Part shown: positions 46,701 through 57,131 of the stretch, one piece after another
Numbering within the stretch: position 1 is the stretch's first letter
How the letters are laid out: each line of letters opens with the position of its first letter
Source of the DNA: Odontocerum albicorne
Taxonomy: Eukaryota > Arthropoda > Insecta > Trichoptera > Odontoceridae
DNA length: 64,000 nucleotides
Direction of reading: 5' to 3'
Assembly (NCBI GenBank): GCA_949825065.1
Contig: OX463849.1
Span: 33,034,043 to 33,098,042, forward strand
Program-made: the position numbers and the translations under genes
The notes under the pieces: generated by a model
Told to the model about the DNA's origin: nothing
Database searches by the model: none
What the model saw: the letters and a program-made list of their open reading frames with translations, nothing else

Positions 46701-47183
46701 GACCATGCCCTAGGTGAATTTGTCTATAATCTATTGTCTTTGTTTTTTTTGTTTTGTTTGTTTTGTTTATTAAAATTGTTTAAGGAATTGTACTCCCTGT
46801 ATTATGCAATTGTTTCAGTGCTGGTTGCCCTGTGGTTAAACCAGTATTGGAAAGATAATCTTCTGTACTATTGTAAGGAGTTACCGGAGGATTGTTCCGT
46901 GCTCCTTAGTATAAGGTTATGGGCTATAGTAGATTCAGTAGTGTGTTGTCATCGTAAGGTTTCCGTGGTTTCCTTGCGGCTAGGTTCCCTTACACCAATT
47001 AGGGGTGTCCTGCAGGCAAATGCTGACAACCGGTAAATCGGCCACGAGACCGTATCCAGTAGGGGGGACATACACCCCTTGCTCCTTATAATTGCCTACA
47101 GCTGATGTGTCTATACTCTAGGAATGATAATTTTTTTTTTTTTTTGTTGTTTTTTTTGTTTTCTTTTATAACATAAGATGGAG
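46701..47183 (+). other. Element 3' interior and minimal polypurine tract
   Basis: T-rich sequence (47,129-47,168) precedes ACATAAGATGGAG directly before the 3' LTR; the final purines AAGATGGAG minus the T could act as plus-strand primer. No gene. Confidence 0.5.
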
Positions 47184-48629
47184 TGTTAGGAGTATATTTA
47201 TTTTTTCATAAAAGGCGGGTGAGAAGTTTGGAATTTATCCAAAGGAAAAATAACGCGCGAAATTGATTGTCGTTACGAGCGGAATTGAAACGTACTTTCC
47301 CTTTGTTCTGATTACGAGGGATAGGTAATGACGCATAATAGCGAGTCCGAGCGTGACGCAGTTGTAATTAGGACAAGGAATGATGCAATCATTCTCTGGT
47401 TCTGGAAGATTCTATTCCAAAACGCGCGGTATAAAGAATTACATCTATCACAGGGGAATTGCGTCACTTATAAGAAATAATCGGATGCAATGGCGTGATT
47501 GGTCGAGTTACGGCCCGACCAAAGATTTGACCAATCAAGAGATCGCTTACAAACGCTATGGACGGGATAGATTGCATCACGTGCGCGATGTACAGGTGAG
47601 GCGGGAAGAAGGTCAGCGGGCCATTACGGGCGGTACCGTCACGACTACTGGTTCTGTTATTAAGACCGGTCCCGGTCGGGTTGAATACGAATTAATAATT
47701 AATTAATTCATTCAAGTTATCGGTCAGTTACCTTGTGTTTCGAATTATAATCTCCTGTTGGGAGCGTACGAATTAATAATTAGTTTTTTTTGTGAAAGTT
47801 CTTCCCGCACTTCAGTCTAGACTTGACGCGGGGATTTATCTGCGGAATAGTATTTCCAAAGAAATAATCTTGGATTATTATTGGCGCCATCAGGCGTGAA
47901 GCAAGTAAAGTTTCGAGAAACTAAGATAAGCGGTTCTTTAATAACTGCGGGTCTGAAATCGTTCTCCCAGGCCGAGGGCTAGGGAAGAGTTTTGTATCGG
48001 CGCAGCGCCAAGCTCCAAAGGACGCTTGCTGTATCATCGTCATCAGAGGCATCGTTCCGGTTTTGTTTTCGGGGGAAATCTTCAGGTTCCTCCGCAGTTC
48101 CGAGAGAATAGACACTACGCTTATCGTTCCTTATCGATATTCATGGTATTGTGGGGTGAGTGAATTCTTTGTATTGTAACCTATCATTGTTGGTTTCTCC
48201 TTACCTCATAACCTTTTTGTTTGTGATGAATATTGAGCGGGAATCAGTCTTTAATGCAAGCCCGAATTATTAGTCTGCCTACTCTGGTACTTTTGTAATA
48301 TATATACTTTTTTCTCGGCATTATTGCGGAGTTTTTTTTTATTGAAATCTCATTGGATTAAACTAAGTATTATCACAAATTTATGTCTTTCCTTTGTTGT
48401 TCCCCTTGTCCGGTAGATAATATCTTGGAAGCCTAGTACATCTTATTATTGAACCCATCGCGATCTGAGACAAAAGAGTACTTGTTCTGTATTTTCTTCA
48501 TATGCCGCTGAGACCCGGGTAAGTTTTATTGAGAGAAAATTAGTGTCAGAAGTGTTTAAACTATTGCTTTATTGTTGCATGGAGGCAACGCTCTCTCTTA
48601 ATTTAGTAAATATAGGTATAAGTGTGACA
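47184..48629 (+). repeat. 3' LTR
   Basis: Matches the 5' LTR base for base as far as I can follow (1,446 bp). Ends GTGTGACA and is followed by the target duplicate ATAG. Confidence 0.95.
47380..47706 (+). CDS. ORF inside the 3' LTR, unknown (identical copy)
   Basis: Same 108-codon ORF as in the 5' LTR at 38,682-39,008. If the LTR promoter lies upstream of it, the 3' copy could be transcribed into flanking DNA. No recognised domain; it may be chance. Confidence 0.3.
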   Translation: MMQSFSGSGRFYSKTRGIKNYIYHRGIASLIRNNRMQWRDWSSYGPTKDLTNQEIAYKRYGRDRLHHVRDVQVRREEGQRAITGGTVTTTGSVIKTGPGRVEYELIIN

Positions 48630-48633
48630 ATAG

Positions 48634-49080
48634 ATATGATACTCGTATGTTTCCTATCATTCAATATATTTCCTATACCACTTTACTATCAATATCACAT
48701 CACGTGATCATCCAAGTGGAATTTATTATCTGTTTTATCTTCTTTGCATACAAATAATATTTTAAATAGCACTCCGTGCCATTCACACCAAAGACTACAG
48801 TCAACATACTCGTTACTTTTTAACCGTAAGATGTACTTTTCTGAAACACTTTTTACGTGATCGTTTGCTAACTTTGCATTTTAAATTATTATTTAAAAAT
48901 GAATTTCTAAACTATTCACCTGTCTTATACTTTGCGTGTGTTCCACCTTACACGAAGGTGTTGGGATTAATATTAATAAAACAAAAGTGAAAAACAAGAA
49001 ATATTTTAAACCGTTTTGACGTTTCTGGTTTGTGAGAAGATTTTTACAGTGTCTGAGAAATTTATCCTGTAAATTTATCC
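48634..49080. other. AT-rich non-coding stretch
   Basis: Nothing recognised. Confidence 0.5.
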
Positions 49081-49081
49081 T

Positions 49082-49795
49082 CATGATTGAGCATCTTGAC
49101 TCCCATGATAGCCTCTAATGACTTCTCTCCATCTATCGAAGGGCAGTTGTTAAAGGTAGTCCAGTTGCGTCTCTCTCTTGGTCAGTCCAACGCATTGAAA
49201 TTCTTCCTCTTGTGCGTCATCCTTCCACGCCCCCAGTTACCACAAACCTCTCCAAACTGTCTCCTTGGCCACGAGCAATGTGCCCAAAGAATCGGAGAAC
49301 TCGTCGAAAGCATATTGTCGATAATCAGTCGTTGATTCTCAGTTCTTCGATAATGGAGGCGTTAGTTCGCCTTACTGCCCATGGAATTAGGTAAAGTACA
49401 GTTAGTTTAACCTGTTTCTTCTTTCTCTTAAGTTGTGGTTTGTTATCATCAAAACTGCTTCTCTTAAGATGTTGACTCCCAGTTATCCTAGCATATTTTG
49501 GAGGACGACTGCCAGGGGTCACTGATGTATTAGTTACCATGTAGAAAACTCTTACACTATCCATCCTATCCACATGACCTCGCCAGTGTCTTCTATAGTT
49601 TCTACTGCATCTTACAATATCTTCTATTTTAGGTATTTCTTGTGTACGGAAGCTTCGAACTCTATCTCTTTAGTATTTTATAGTTGTTCCGAGAGTTTTC
49701 ATTTTATTTCGCCAATACGAGTTGTTTGGGTAGCTTTTATGGTGACTACCTTAGTATATGTATAAGCCAGCTCAATTGAAATATTTCCATGTATC
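49082..49795 (-). pseudogene. LINE 3' segment, paralogue of 15,690-16,395
   Basis: On the minus strand an open stretch reads MDRMDSVRVFYMVTNTSV, then GSRPPKYARITG...KLTVLYLIPWAVRR, downstream of a WRGHV block. This is the post-RT tail of a LINE. It starts at 49,795 and degrades toward 49,082. Compared with the 15.7-kb copy it has small insertions and substitutions throughout. Confidence 0.65.
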
Positions 49796-50547
49796 GCAAA
49801 AGGGATTTGATCTTGAGATCGTTTACTAATAGCTGCTAGACACGATCCAAAAATCGCATACAATTTCCCAAAAAATATTAAAAATTTTGTAGAGCACGTG
49901 ATAATATTTATTTCTCCTTTTCTTATGTGGTCGTTGCCGACTTTGCAATAATATTCTATATTTTTATATACAATCAACCATTTAAATTGAACCTATCAAA
50001 AAATAGGCCATAAGGAAAATAGCATCATTATACTCGTATATAGCGAGCATATTTTTTAACGGGATCGCTCTACAACTCTCCGATGTATTTAATTTCTTTA
50101 CCTTATTTGTAAACTTACGAATTTAATGACCATAACTAAATAGCATCTTAAAATTTTATTTTATTACGAAATTGCCTATACAAAGCGATACAGTGATTCC
50201 TCAAATATATAGTGTATAAAATGTTCATATGATCATGCATAGAGTGTTGTGTAGAATATGTGAAAAAACAATGTATGACAGAAAAAAGAATAGGTATGTT
50301 AGAAAATAATATGAATTGAAAGAAGATGCTGCCATTGAAAAGAAAAAAGGAGCATTGAAATGATTCCGTTACGTGGAAGGAATGAATAATAAAAAGATTT
50401 TTTTTAAATCTACACAAGTAGCAATTTATAATTAGAGGGTATGAACAGTTTGGAATCACCAGGAAAAACGCGATATAACCAAATTAACTACTTAAAACGC
50501 GATATAATTAAAATTCTGAAAGAGTGACAAGTGAAAATACTCGTAAT
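49796..50547. other. AT-rich non-coding stretch
   Basis: 50,210-50,400 (GTGAAAAAACAATGTATGAC, GAAAGAAGATGCTGCCATTG, ACGTGGAAGGAATGAATAAT) looks like plus-strand LINE C-terminal sequence similar to 14.75-14.9 kb, but is too broken for exact boundaries. Confidence 0.4.
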
Positions 50548-50548
50548 T

Positions 50549-50948
50549 TATTTTTATCAAACACTGTTTATTCCACTTTTTTGTAACGGTATAACCCTAC
50601 CGGTTTCAAGTCTTTCACCTCATCTTCAGGGGAGCAAAAACAAGACTAAATTCTGTTCGAACTGATACCGATATACACGCTTCAACGGTTGGGGACTGAG
50701 GGGTAAGGGAGGCATGGGACGATTTCGGCCAAGAGCGGAGAGATTTTTGGGATATAACTGTTTACCAGATGTTCGGATCGATGTACTGATTTAGAAATTT
50801 CTATGTTTGTGCTCCCCTGAAGATGAGGTGAAAGCCTTGAAACCGGTTGGGTTATACCGTCACAAAAAAGTTGAATAAACAGTGTTTGATAAAAATAAAT
50901 TACAATGTCTTTAAACCTCTACAACGTTAATGCCTTAACTATAAACAA
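50549..50948. mobile_element. Foldback element, copy 2 (most complete)
   Basis: Left arm 50,549-50,648 (TTTATCAAACACTGTTTATT, TGTAACGGTATAACCCTACC, GGTTTCAAGTCTTTCACCTC) and right arm 50,810-50,948 (CTCCCCTGAAGATGAGGTGA, AAGCCTTGAAACCGGTTGGG, AATAAACAGTGTTTGATAAA, AAACCTCTACAACGTTAATG) are inverted copies. The ~160-bp loop (GGACTGAGGGGTAAGGGAGG...) is not shared with other copies. No ORF. Confidence 0.85.
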
Positions 50949-51075
50949 CATGAAAATCCTTTATAATGGTTTGGACGTAGTAGAAGCGAAAGATTTGTGC
51001 CAGGATAGAATGCAATGGAGATCTGTTCTCTTTGCCAAGTCCGATTGAGATATGGTGTGATGATGGTGATGATAT
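50949..51075 (+). pseudogene. LINE 3' end relic
   Basis: AGATCTGTTCTCTTTGCCAA, then GATATGGTGTGATGATGGTG ATGAT in sequence, the same 3' ending as at 32.9-33.0 kb with a (GAT)n-like tail. Confidence 0.5.
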
Positions 51076-51690
51076 TTGGTATAAGATTATTTCCATTGCC
51101 AGGGGGCAGTGAAGTTCTAAATAAATTGCCTGATCGAAACATCACGAAGGACGCTTGCTTCGGATAAAAAATTATACCAATTTGGATATGCCATCATTAT
51201 TATTAACCGGTGGATAATTTAATCATGCAATATGATTGTAAGAATTACGATAATTATAGTGGATTTAACCCTTAAATGCTCAATGGTTTATAAGTTTAGG
51301 AATATTAAGTTAATTAAATCCGACACGGTATAACCTCAATCAAAGATCTGCATGTTAAATTGTTGAACAGAAAATTAATCGGTTAGTTTGAAGTTAATAT
51401 TAGTTTTCGATAACTGTTTCGTAGTATTTAAGTTAATTTATTCATTATTTTAGCCTTGTCCGCTACTAATATGATTAATATAGTCATGAAACGATGCCAG
51501 TTATTTTGACTGGAACTATACAGGGTTAATATGGCACTCATGTGTCCCGATATAATCTTTCGGGACGTCTATTCATTTGTTTATTTTATTTAGTTAGTTA
51601 GTTAAAAATAATATTAAATTAATTTAAACTTAATTAATTTTCATTTATCATATTAAATGATCGACCATTTTTCCATTTCAATTTATTTAT
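51076..51690. other. AT-rich non-coding stretch
   Basis: Nothing recognised. Confidence 0.45.
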
Positions 51691-51694
51691 TTAT

Positions 51695-52040
51695 TTTATT
51701 AGAAGGTGCTAATCTCTTCCGGCCGACTAGACACAAGTAAATAAAGGAAATTACATGGTCACTAAAATTATACAAGGAATGATTTACATTTACAAAATTA
51801 AAGAACAATATACATAGTAAAAATAAAAGTGAGATATCACCAATCAAAGGAAAAGACAGGGATGGTGGAGAGAGAACAAAAATCAGGAATTAACCACGTT
51901 ATATTACTGATATGAAATAAAGAACTTTTTAGTAGCTTTTTAAAATGACTAATGACGTAGCGAGTTTAACATTAGTTTGTAACTGGTTCCAGAATTCCGC
52001 TGCATGGACAGTTAAGGACGACATAAAAAAAGAAGAGCAA
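51695..52040 (-). repeat. SINE family 2 copy, minus strand
   Basis: Tail side: TTTATTTATTTATTTTATTA, GGTGCTAATCTCTTCCGGCC, then GTGAGATATCACCAATCAAA, GGAAAAGACAGGGATGGTGG, TAACCACGTTATATTACTGA, and CTGCATGGACAGTTAAGGAC near the 5' end. Confidence 0.75.
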
Positions 52041-52344
52041 CGAACTGGGAAAGCCAATAATCAATCTCAGTTTGAGCGTTGCGCATGTCCATGATCATAA
52101 AGACGCTGAATATTTTCGGCGAGATAAAAGAGGGGGGCGGGATAGTTAAGAATATTATATAATAGTGACTCTTCGATTGGGTGTCCATTTTTTTGCTTGC
52201 TCATAGGTAATTAAGTTAACCCATCCGTCGTGAACAGTATTGGTTTGTACTCGTATGTTCCGGATAATTATTTGAGGCAACGCTCCCATAGATTGTTCTT
52301 TCAACCTATGTATAAGTCGAACTAACTGTGGTGCTATAATTATA

Positions 52345-52835
52345 TTTATAAATAAATATAGATTTATTAATGGCAACACAGTACTCGTACATACATACAT
52401 AAATAAATACATTCCGAAATCACACATTGTTCCGATCGATCAAGTAGGGGGGGGGGGGGGGGCGTTATTATGATGGAGAATAACCTGCCTCTTAGTATTA
52501 GATAACCTTTTTGGGAGGTCTTATCAAAATCTATGATTGTATATGAACACTATACACATACTCTGCACTACACCTAAAGCCGAATATGTTACTATCACAT
52601 ATCGGAAAATCTGCAACGGTTTCTTTGTATTTCGTCTTTCCTAGGAAAGCGTCTTAAGGTTTTCTTATCATTTTTTTAGGTAAACTGCAGAAAATATAAT
52701 ACATGTAAGAGAGAAGATATCAAAGGGTCTGGGTTCATCTCATAACATAGCCCCGGCCAAAATACACCGCATCAGTTTAGGGTGAGTCCAGCCGCGAAGA
52801 CATCAGAGGTTTTTCAGCCCACACCCATTGTGCAT
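52345..52835 (+). repeat. Dispersed repeat, unclassified (copy B)
   Basis: The outer blocks match 34,985-35,245: AAATAAATATAGATTTATTA ATGGCAACACAGTACTCGTA at the left; GGTCTGGGTTCATCTCATAA, CCCGGCCAAAATACACCGCA and TTTTTCAGCCCACACCC at the right. The middle (52,440-52,680) includes a poly-G and is missing in copy A. Confidence 0.6.
52447..52462. repeat. Poly-G tract, 16 nt
   Basis: Sixteen consecutive G in otherwise AT-rich DNA. It could form quadruplex structures or be an assembly-length error. Confidence 0.85.
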
Positions 52836-53543
52836 TCGTAAGTTTTAATAAACTATATGTATGTATTTGAATATGTCTAGAAAAAGATTTCAGTTTGCGA
52901 ATACATTTTCATATATTTTTTCAGTATTTGAGTACAATATTGAAGAAAAAAAGAACAAGTAATTAGTTCATTTAGATTTGATTTATACCGTGATATTTGA
53001 CCAAAAAAGCTTTTGTAAAACAGGAGCCAAATTTAAAAAAGTTAACTTTTTTTTAATATCTAAATATTTATTTTTGATATGAAGAATTTTTAATATCTAG
53101 ATATTAATTTGTTATTCAATTAATTAAATTTATCAAAGCAACACGTGTTTCTATCTCCTATCTCAGGGATTTCTTAGGTAAAATTTAAAGGGAGTTTAAA
53201 CAATCAATCTAAAATTGAACGCTTAATAAAGTAAAATAAAATGTATGAACGAACAATTAGCAAACACAATACGGAATTTCAAGGGTATTTTTTGCATTTA
53301 TTATTTTGCTAGACCACGATGTGAAACGAGGAATTAATTTACTCAATGAAAAGCACTACGTACACCATAATAGATAGCAAAATGCTTGTGTTCCTTAATA
53401 AAATGTTGCTTCTCATAAAAGTCGTATTTTGATCTCTATGTATGTGATACCAAAGGTGATAAAATTATTCGTTTTCATCTCAATCTGAAGAGATTTCACA
53501 AATAAGAAAAATACAACTTTGTTATTAAATAAATGTGGTATTG
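52836..53543. other. AT-rich non-coding stretch
   Basis: TTTTTTTAATATCTAAATAT and TTTTTAATATCTAGATATTA form a short local duplication around 53,046-53,107. Otherwise nothing. Confidence 0.45.
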
Positions 53544-54002
53544 CAGTATATAGCCGATTATCCGGCGTTCAGTTATCCGTGGTCCTCTGTAATACATTTT
53601 TTTTAGAAATCTCGATTTAAAAAAAAAACATTTTTAACGAACGTCCAAGTTTCGTAAATTATAAAGCAATGATGTAAGCTGTTGTAAATCTATGGTTTAC
53701 ATTATACCAATTGACTAACACTAATAAGTTGGCGGTGTTTCCTCGCGTTCATACAACTTCGAAAATATGTTGATCCCTGCCTTCCAATATAACTATCGCA
53801 GTTTGATACTGGCATTTAGTGGGTGTATCTGTCAAACAGTAAGAAAGCTTGTTCATGTACTCATCTTGCATAATAAAATGTATCTAGCATTTGTACTCTT
53901 AAAATGTTTAACTCAATAAAAACTTTATTTTGATTAACCGTGTTTTTCAACTATCCGGGTTCGAGTATCCCTCAATTACCAGAGATAAACGGTGCTCCAC
54001 TG
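53544..54002. mobile_element. Possible pogo/Tigger-like MITE
   Basis: Ends CAGTATATAGCCGATTATCC (53,544) and, inverted at the right end, CAGTGGAGCACCGTTTATCT (to 54,002). Both resemble the CAGT...CCG(A/T)TTATC ends of pogo-class elements. Internal TTATCCGTGGTCCTCTGTAA and CAACTATCCGGGTTCGAGTA strengthen this. No transposase ORF. A TA duplication is seen only on the right, so boundaries are provisional. Confidence 0.5.
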
Positions 54003-54194
54003 TATTTAATATAACGACTTCTGTATGATAGTGGTGCAACACTTGTCTCCCTCGCAGGGGTTTTGAGATTAAGTCACAATAGTGATAAAAAAACAAAATT
54101 ATTTTAATCTACTTTATCATATACAGACATTTCGGAAAGGTTTTTTTCTATCGCGTGGCACAGACATATTCTAGAATGTATTGTATAACACTTT

Positions 54195-54365
54195 TGTTAA
54201 ATATAGTAAAACCTAACGGTTTAACAGAAATGTGGTAATCTCTTCAAACTAACCAGAAAGATATAAAGGAGGCTTTAAGGGAAAATTGGAGTAGTATCCT
54301 TTTTTTTATTAAATAGCCTACTGACTCACAGCCTCAAGGTGGTTAGACAGGTGTCTTACAAACTA
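54195..54365 (-). repeat. SINE family 1 copy, minus strand
   Basis: AAATATAGTAAAACCTAACG, GAAATGTGGTAATCTCTTCA, AACTAACCAGAAAGATATAA, and a degenerate head (CAGGTGTCTTACAAACTAGT). Confidence 0.6.
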
Positions 54366-54374
54366 GTCAGTTTT

Positions 54375-54470
54375 TTTTCCCTTTAAGTCTCTTTAAAATA
54401 TATCTGGTATGTTGTGAAAGATTACCACACGGCAATAAACTCGCCAAGTTGTATTGTATATAATGACATA
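54375..54470 (+). repeat. SINE family 1 tail
   Basis: CCCTTTAAGTCTCTTTAAAA, GTTGTGAAAGATTACCACAC, GGCAATAAACTCGCCAAGTT. Opposite orientation to the preceding copy and next to it. Confidence 0.65.
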
Positions 54471-54557
54471 ATACATTAATAATAATAAAATATACAATAT
54501 TTCAGATTATGATTTTTCTGGACAAGAAAATAAAAAAACATATTATATAAAACGTAA

Positions 54558-55004
54558 AAACTTCGACAACGGCTAGTCAAATGCTACGTTTGGTCAGTGT
54601 TATTGCATGGAGTGGAATCATGGACCCTCAAAGTTAGTAGTATGAACCGACTGGAAGCATTCGAAATGTGGATGCACCGGAGAATGCTACGGATACCCTG
54701 GACGGATATGGTTAGCAACACAAGGGTTTTTCAAAGAGCCAAAGTTGATAGAGAGTTGCTGACTAATATTAAAATCCGAAAGGTGTCCTATTTGGGTCAT
54801 GTTCTCAGAGGAGCAAATTACAAATTACTGCAGCTGATCATCCAAGGTAAAATAGAAGGCCGAAGAGGTGTTGGCAGGAGGCAAATCTCCTGGCTCCGCA
54901 ATATGCGTAATTGGACTGACATAAGGGGCGTTGGAGATCTTTTTCGGGTTGGCGGAGAGAAAGATGTCTACTCTCAGGTGATATTCAACGTTAGGGGGAC
55001 CTGA
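54558..55004 (+). pseudogene. LINE reverse-transcriptase C-terminal fragment, open frame
   Basis: 148 codons open from 54,558 (after a TAA) to a TGA-adjacent stop at 55,004. KLRQRLVKCYVWSVLLHG, VESWTLKVSSMNRLEAFE, MWMHRRMLRIPWTDMVSN, YLGHVLRGANYKLLQLII and GRRGVGRRQISWLRNMRNW are the standard post-RT landmarks of an insect LINE. No catalytic residues remain: it is a 5'-truncated insertion with no start codon of its own. The undamaged frame means it is younger than the relics at 7.7, 11.3 and 12.4 kb of the same family. Confidence 0.85.
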
Positions 55005-55148
55005 CATGACACTGGGAAGAAAATAATAAAACGTGAATATAAATTGAAAAGCGTAAAACAATCAAAATACTTACAAAAAAAATGTGAATACATCAACAAC
55101 AATTAGCCAGATATGTTTGCATGAAAATGGGAAATAATATCATCAAAT

Positions 55149-55372
55149 ATATGGCCTGTCCACTGTCTCAGTGTATTTTGTCATATCGTAGCGGCATAAT
55201 ATAATACAAGCAATACAAATATATGGCCTGTCCACTGTCTCAGTGTATTTTGTCATATCGTAGCGGCATAATATAATATAATACAAGCAATACAAATATA
55301 TGGCCTGTCCACTGTCTCAGTGTATTTTGTCATATCGTAGCGGCATAATATAATACAAGCAATGCGAATATT
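55149..55372. repeat. Tandem repeat, 72-77 bp x 3
   Basis: ATATGGCCTGTCCACTGTCT starts at 55,149, 55,221 and 55,298. Units include TTTTGTCATATCGTAGCGGC. The second unit is longer by five bases (extra ATATA). Otherwise nearly identical. Confidence 0.95.
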
Positions 55373-55584
55373 TATCTCAAAATAGTTTCCTATTCTTATT
55401 CTTCTGTGATTCTCAACCTCAACCGTTGTATTAAAAAAAATGTTGTCTAGTTTTTTCTTAAATGTATTATTTTTCGTTAAGTTCCAAACACGTTCACGGA
55501 TGCAACATTTATATGATTATTACGATAATAGCCGCCTTCCGTCTACGAGAGAATAACTGGTAGACGCAGCAAAAACAATAATAA

Positions 55585-55745
55585 AAGGACAATTTATACA
55601 GCGCCATTTAGAGAGCAGCCTCCTCAATGGCGCTCTAGCTCTCTCTAAAAGAATTCCAGTCTAGTTTTCACTTAAGGCATCTTCAACATCTTTTTGGTTG
55701 GTTAGATGAGATTATCTAATGACAATAAGTCAGATATATGTTTTG
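55585..55745 (+). repeat. SINE family 1 copy without head
   Basis: AAGAATTCCAGTCTAGTTTT, CACTTAAGGCATCTTCAACA, TTGGTTGGTTAGATGAGATT. The tRNA-like head is replaced by a segment (AATTTATACAGCGCCATTTA) inverted relative to 247-290 and 25.5 kb. Confidence 0.6.
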
Positions 55746-55849
55746 GCAAAAAATGCGTAACGAATTATCTGCTAAATATTTCTTTATTTATTTTATGCAC
55801 ATTATAGGTTTAGTATAATTATCATCATGACATGTCCTTATTCGGGTAG

Positions 55850-56260
55850 GCAGAACGGGAAAATTTTTATACTGGCATACATTTTTCGCTTTTGACACGC
55901 CTATACACCTTGTCATATATGGTATACATTCCTATTACAAAGGATGTTCACGCTTCCCTCTCATAAAAAAATGTTACATTTGATAATACCACGGTTTTAA
56001 AAGTTTTCCTGAATTTTTCATATCATCTGTATTACTTGTATATATTATTTTTGTAAACCTTTCAACATTCATTCTTTCTACAGAACCGAACCATCTCAAT
56101 GTTCTTTCTTTCACCTTCATCACTGCATATTTTTTCAATCCGCAATTTTTCATAATTTATTTATTCCTCATTCTGTCATACATTGTTTTCTTAACATTTT
56201 ATGTAGTACTCTCATTTTCCCCACATTTATCTTCTTTTCATTAATTTTTTCCCCGTAAAA
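55850..56260 (-). pseudogene. LINE C-terminal fragment
   Basis: The minus strand reads KVKERTLRWFGSVERMNVER then FTKIIYTSNTDDMKNSGK, the WFGHVERM landmark and the following segment. Further stops upstream. Confidence 0.65.
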
Positions 56261-56337
56261 GTTTCACTTATTTAAAAAAATGCGTATTTAAAAAAAACTT
56301 ATCAGAAAAAAAAATTCTTTACAATACACGCAAGTGA

Positions 56338-56452
56338 CCTCCGTGGTTTAATTGGTAAGACGCGCCTGTCTTCCAACACAGTAGTGGCGAACTCTATTTC
56401 CGTTGGATATTAGATTTTTTTAAAAGAATTCCAGCCTGGTTTCCATTAAATG
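56338..56452 (+). repeat. SINE family 1 copy, 3' truncated
   Basis: GACCTCCGTGGTTTAATTGG, TAAGACGCGCCTGTCTTCCA, degenerate B-box region, then AAGAATTCCAGCCTGGTTTC. Confidence 0.7.
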
Positions 56453-56574
56453 GCCCAGTTTTATAATGCATACAAATTTTATTTAGGAGCTCTATATTAA
56501 ATATGTCCACCCAGATGTCGAATATATCAATATTGGAAAATTCACTCATGGAAGTCATTTCGTATATTATTTAT

Positions 56575-57131
56575 AGTTAAGGCATTAACACTCTGAAGGT
56601 TTAAATATATCGTTTTTTTTTTGTCAAACACTGTTTATTCTACTGTATATAACGGTATAGCCTTACCGGTTTCAAGGTTTCTACCTCATCATCAGGGAAT
56701 CACATATAAGACTGGTGTCTACTCCCCTGATGATGATTTTCTGTCCATGCAGTGAGACTGGAACCACTTACAAATCAATGTTAGAATTACTCCGTGTGGT
56801 GTGCTTTAAGAAACGACTTTAAAAAACTCTTAATTTCTAGTCAGTAATATAACGTGTTTCATTCCTGATTTTTCTTTCCTCTTCACCATCCTTTCATTTC
56901 CTTTAAGTGATGATATCTTACTTTTACTTTAATATGTTTATATCCATAAAGATGAATAATAATTTCAGTATTTTTTGCAGCCATGTAACTTGCTTTATTT
57001 ACTTTTGTTTAGTTGGTTGGAAGAGATTGCTACCTTGCAACAAGCCCTCCAGATTGTATTTGCAATGAAGTATTAAATAAATAAATTATGAGGGGAAAAT
57101 CTTGAAACCGGTAGGGTTATAACAGTGTTTA
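56575..57131. mobile_element. Foldback element, copy 3, split by a SINE
   Basis: The left arm (56,575-56,715: AGTTAAGGCATTAACACTCT, CAAACACTGTTTATTCTACT, TTACCGGTTTCAAGGTTTCT) is followed by the start of the right arm CTCCCCTGATGATGA at 56,725-56,739. The right arm resumes at about 57,087 with ATGAGGGGAAAATCTTGAAA, CCGGTAGGGTTATAACAGTG. In between lies SINE family 2, so the SINE inserted later. Confidence 0.75.
56742..57086 (+). repeat. SINE family 2 copy inserted in a foldback element
   Basis: CTGTCCATGCAGTGAGACTG, GGAACCACTTACAAATCAAT, TATAACGTGTTTCATTCCTG, TTTAAGTGATGATATCTTAC, GTTGGTTGGAAGAGATTGCT, CAGATTGTATTTGCAATGAA, then (AAAT)n. ATGA at the left junction and ATGAGG at the right may be the target duplication. 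Confidence 0.75.

Larger units (their letters stand above)
38482..48633 (+). mobile_element. Gag-only Ty3/gypsy-type LTR retrotransposon (TR-GAG-like), complete
   Basis: Two 1,446-bp LTRs (38,486-39,931 and 47,184-48,629) flank a 7,252-bp interior, and ATAG on each side (38,482-38,485; 48,630-48,633) is a 4-bp target duplication. The interior holds a tRNA-Lys-like primer site, one intact gag, a protease remnant and four tandem arrays. I searched the translated interior by eye for reverse transcriptase, RNase H and integrase motifs and found none. Non-autonomous LTR elements keeping only gag are known as TR-GAG in plants; I infer the same type here. Identical LTRs indicate very recent insertion. 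Composition is clearly less AT-rich than the surroundings. Confidence 0.92.

Noticed and set aside
46671..47036. 121-codon ORF with hydrophobic, membrane-like N-terminus
   Set aside because: It starts at TTG inside the last tandem unit, the hydrophobic part is encoded by a T-rich run, and nothing resembles an envelope protein.
50810..50870. Functional hammerhead ribozyme
   Set aside because: The core order is suggestive, but stem I does not close by eye and this copy reads CTGAAGA at the conserved CTGATGA. Kept only as a hypothesis for the family.
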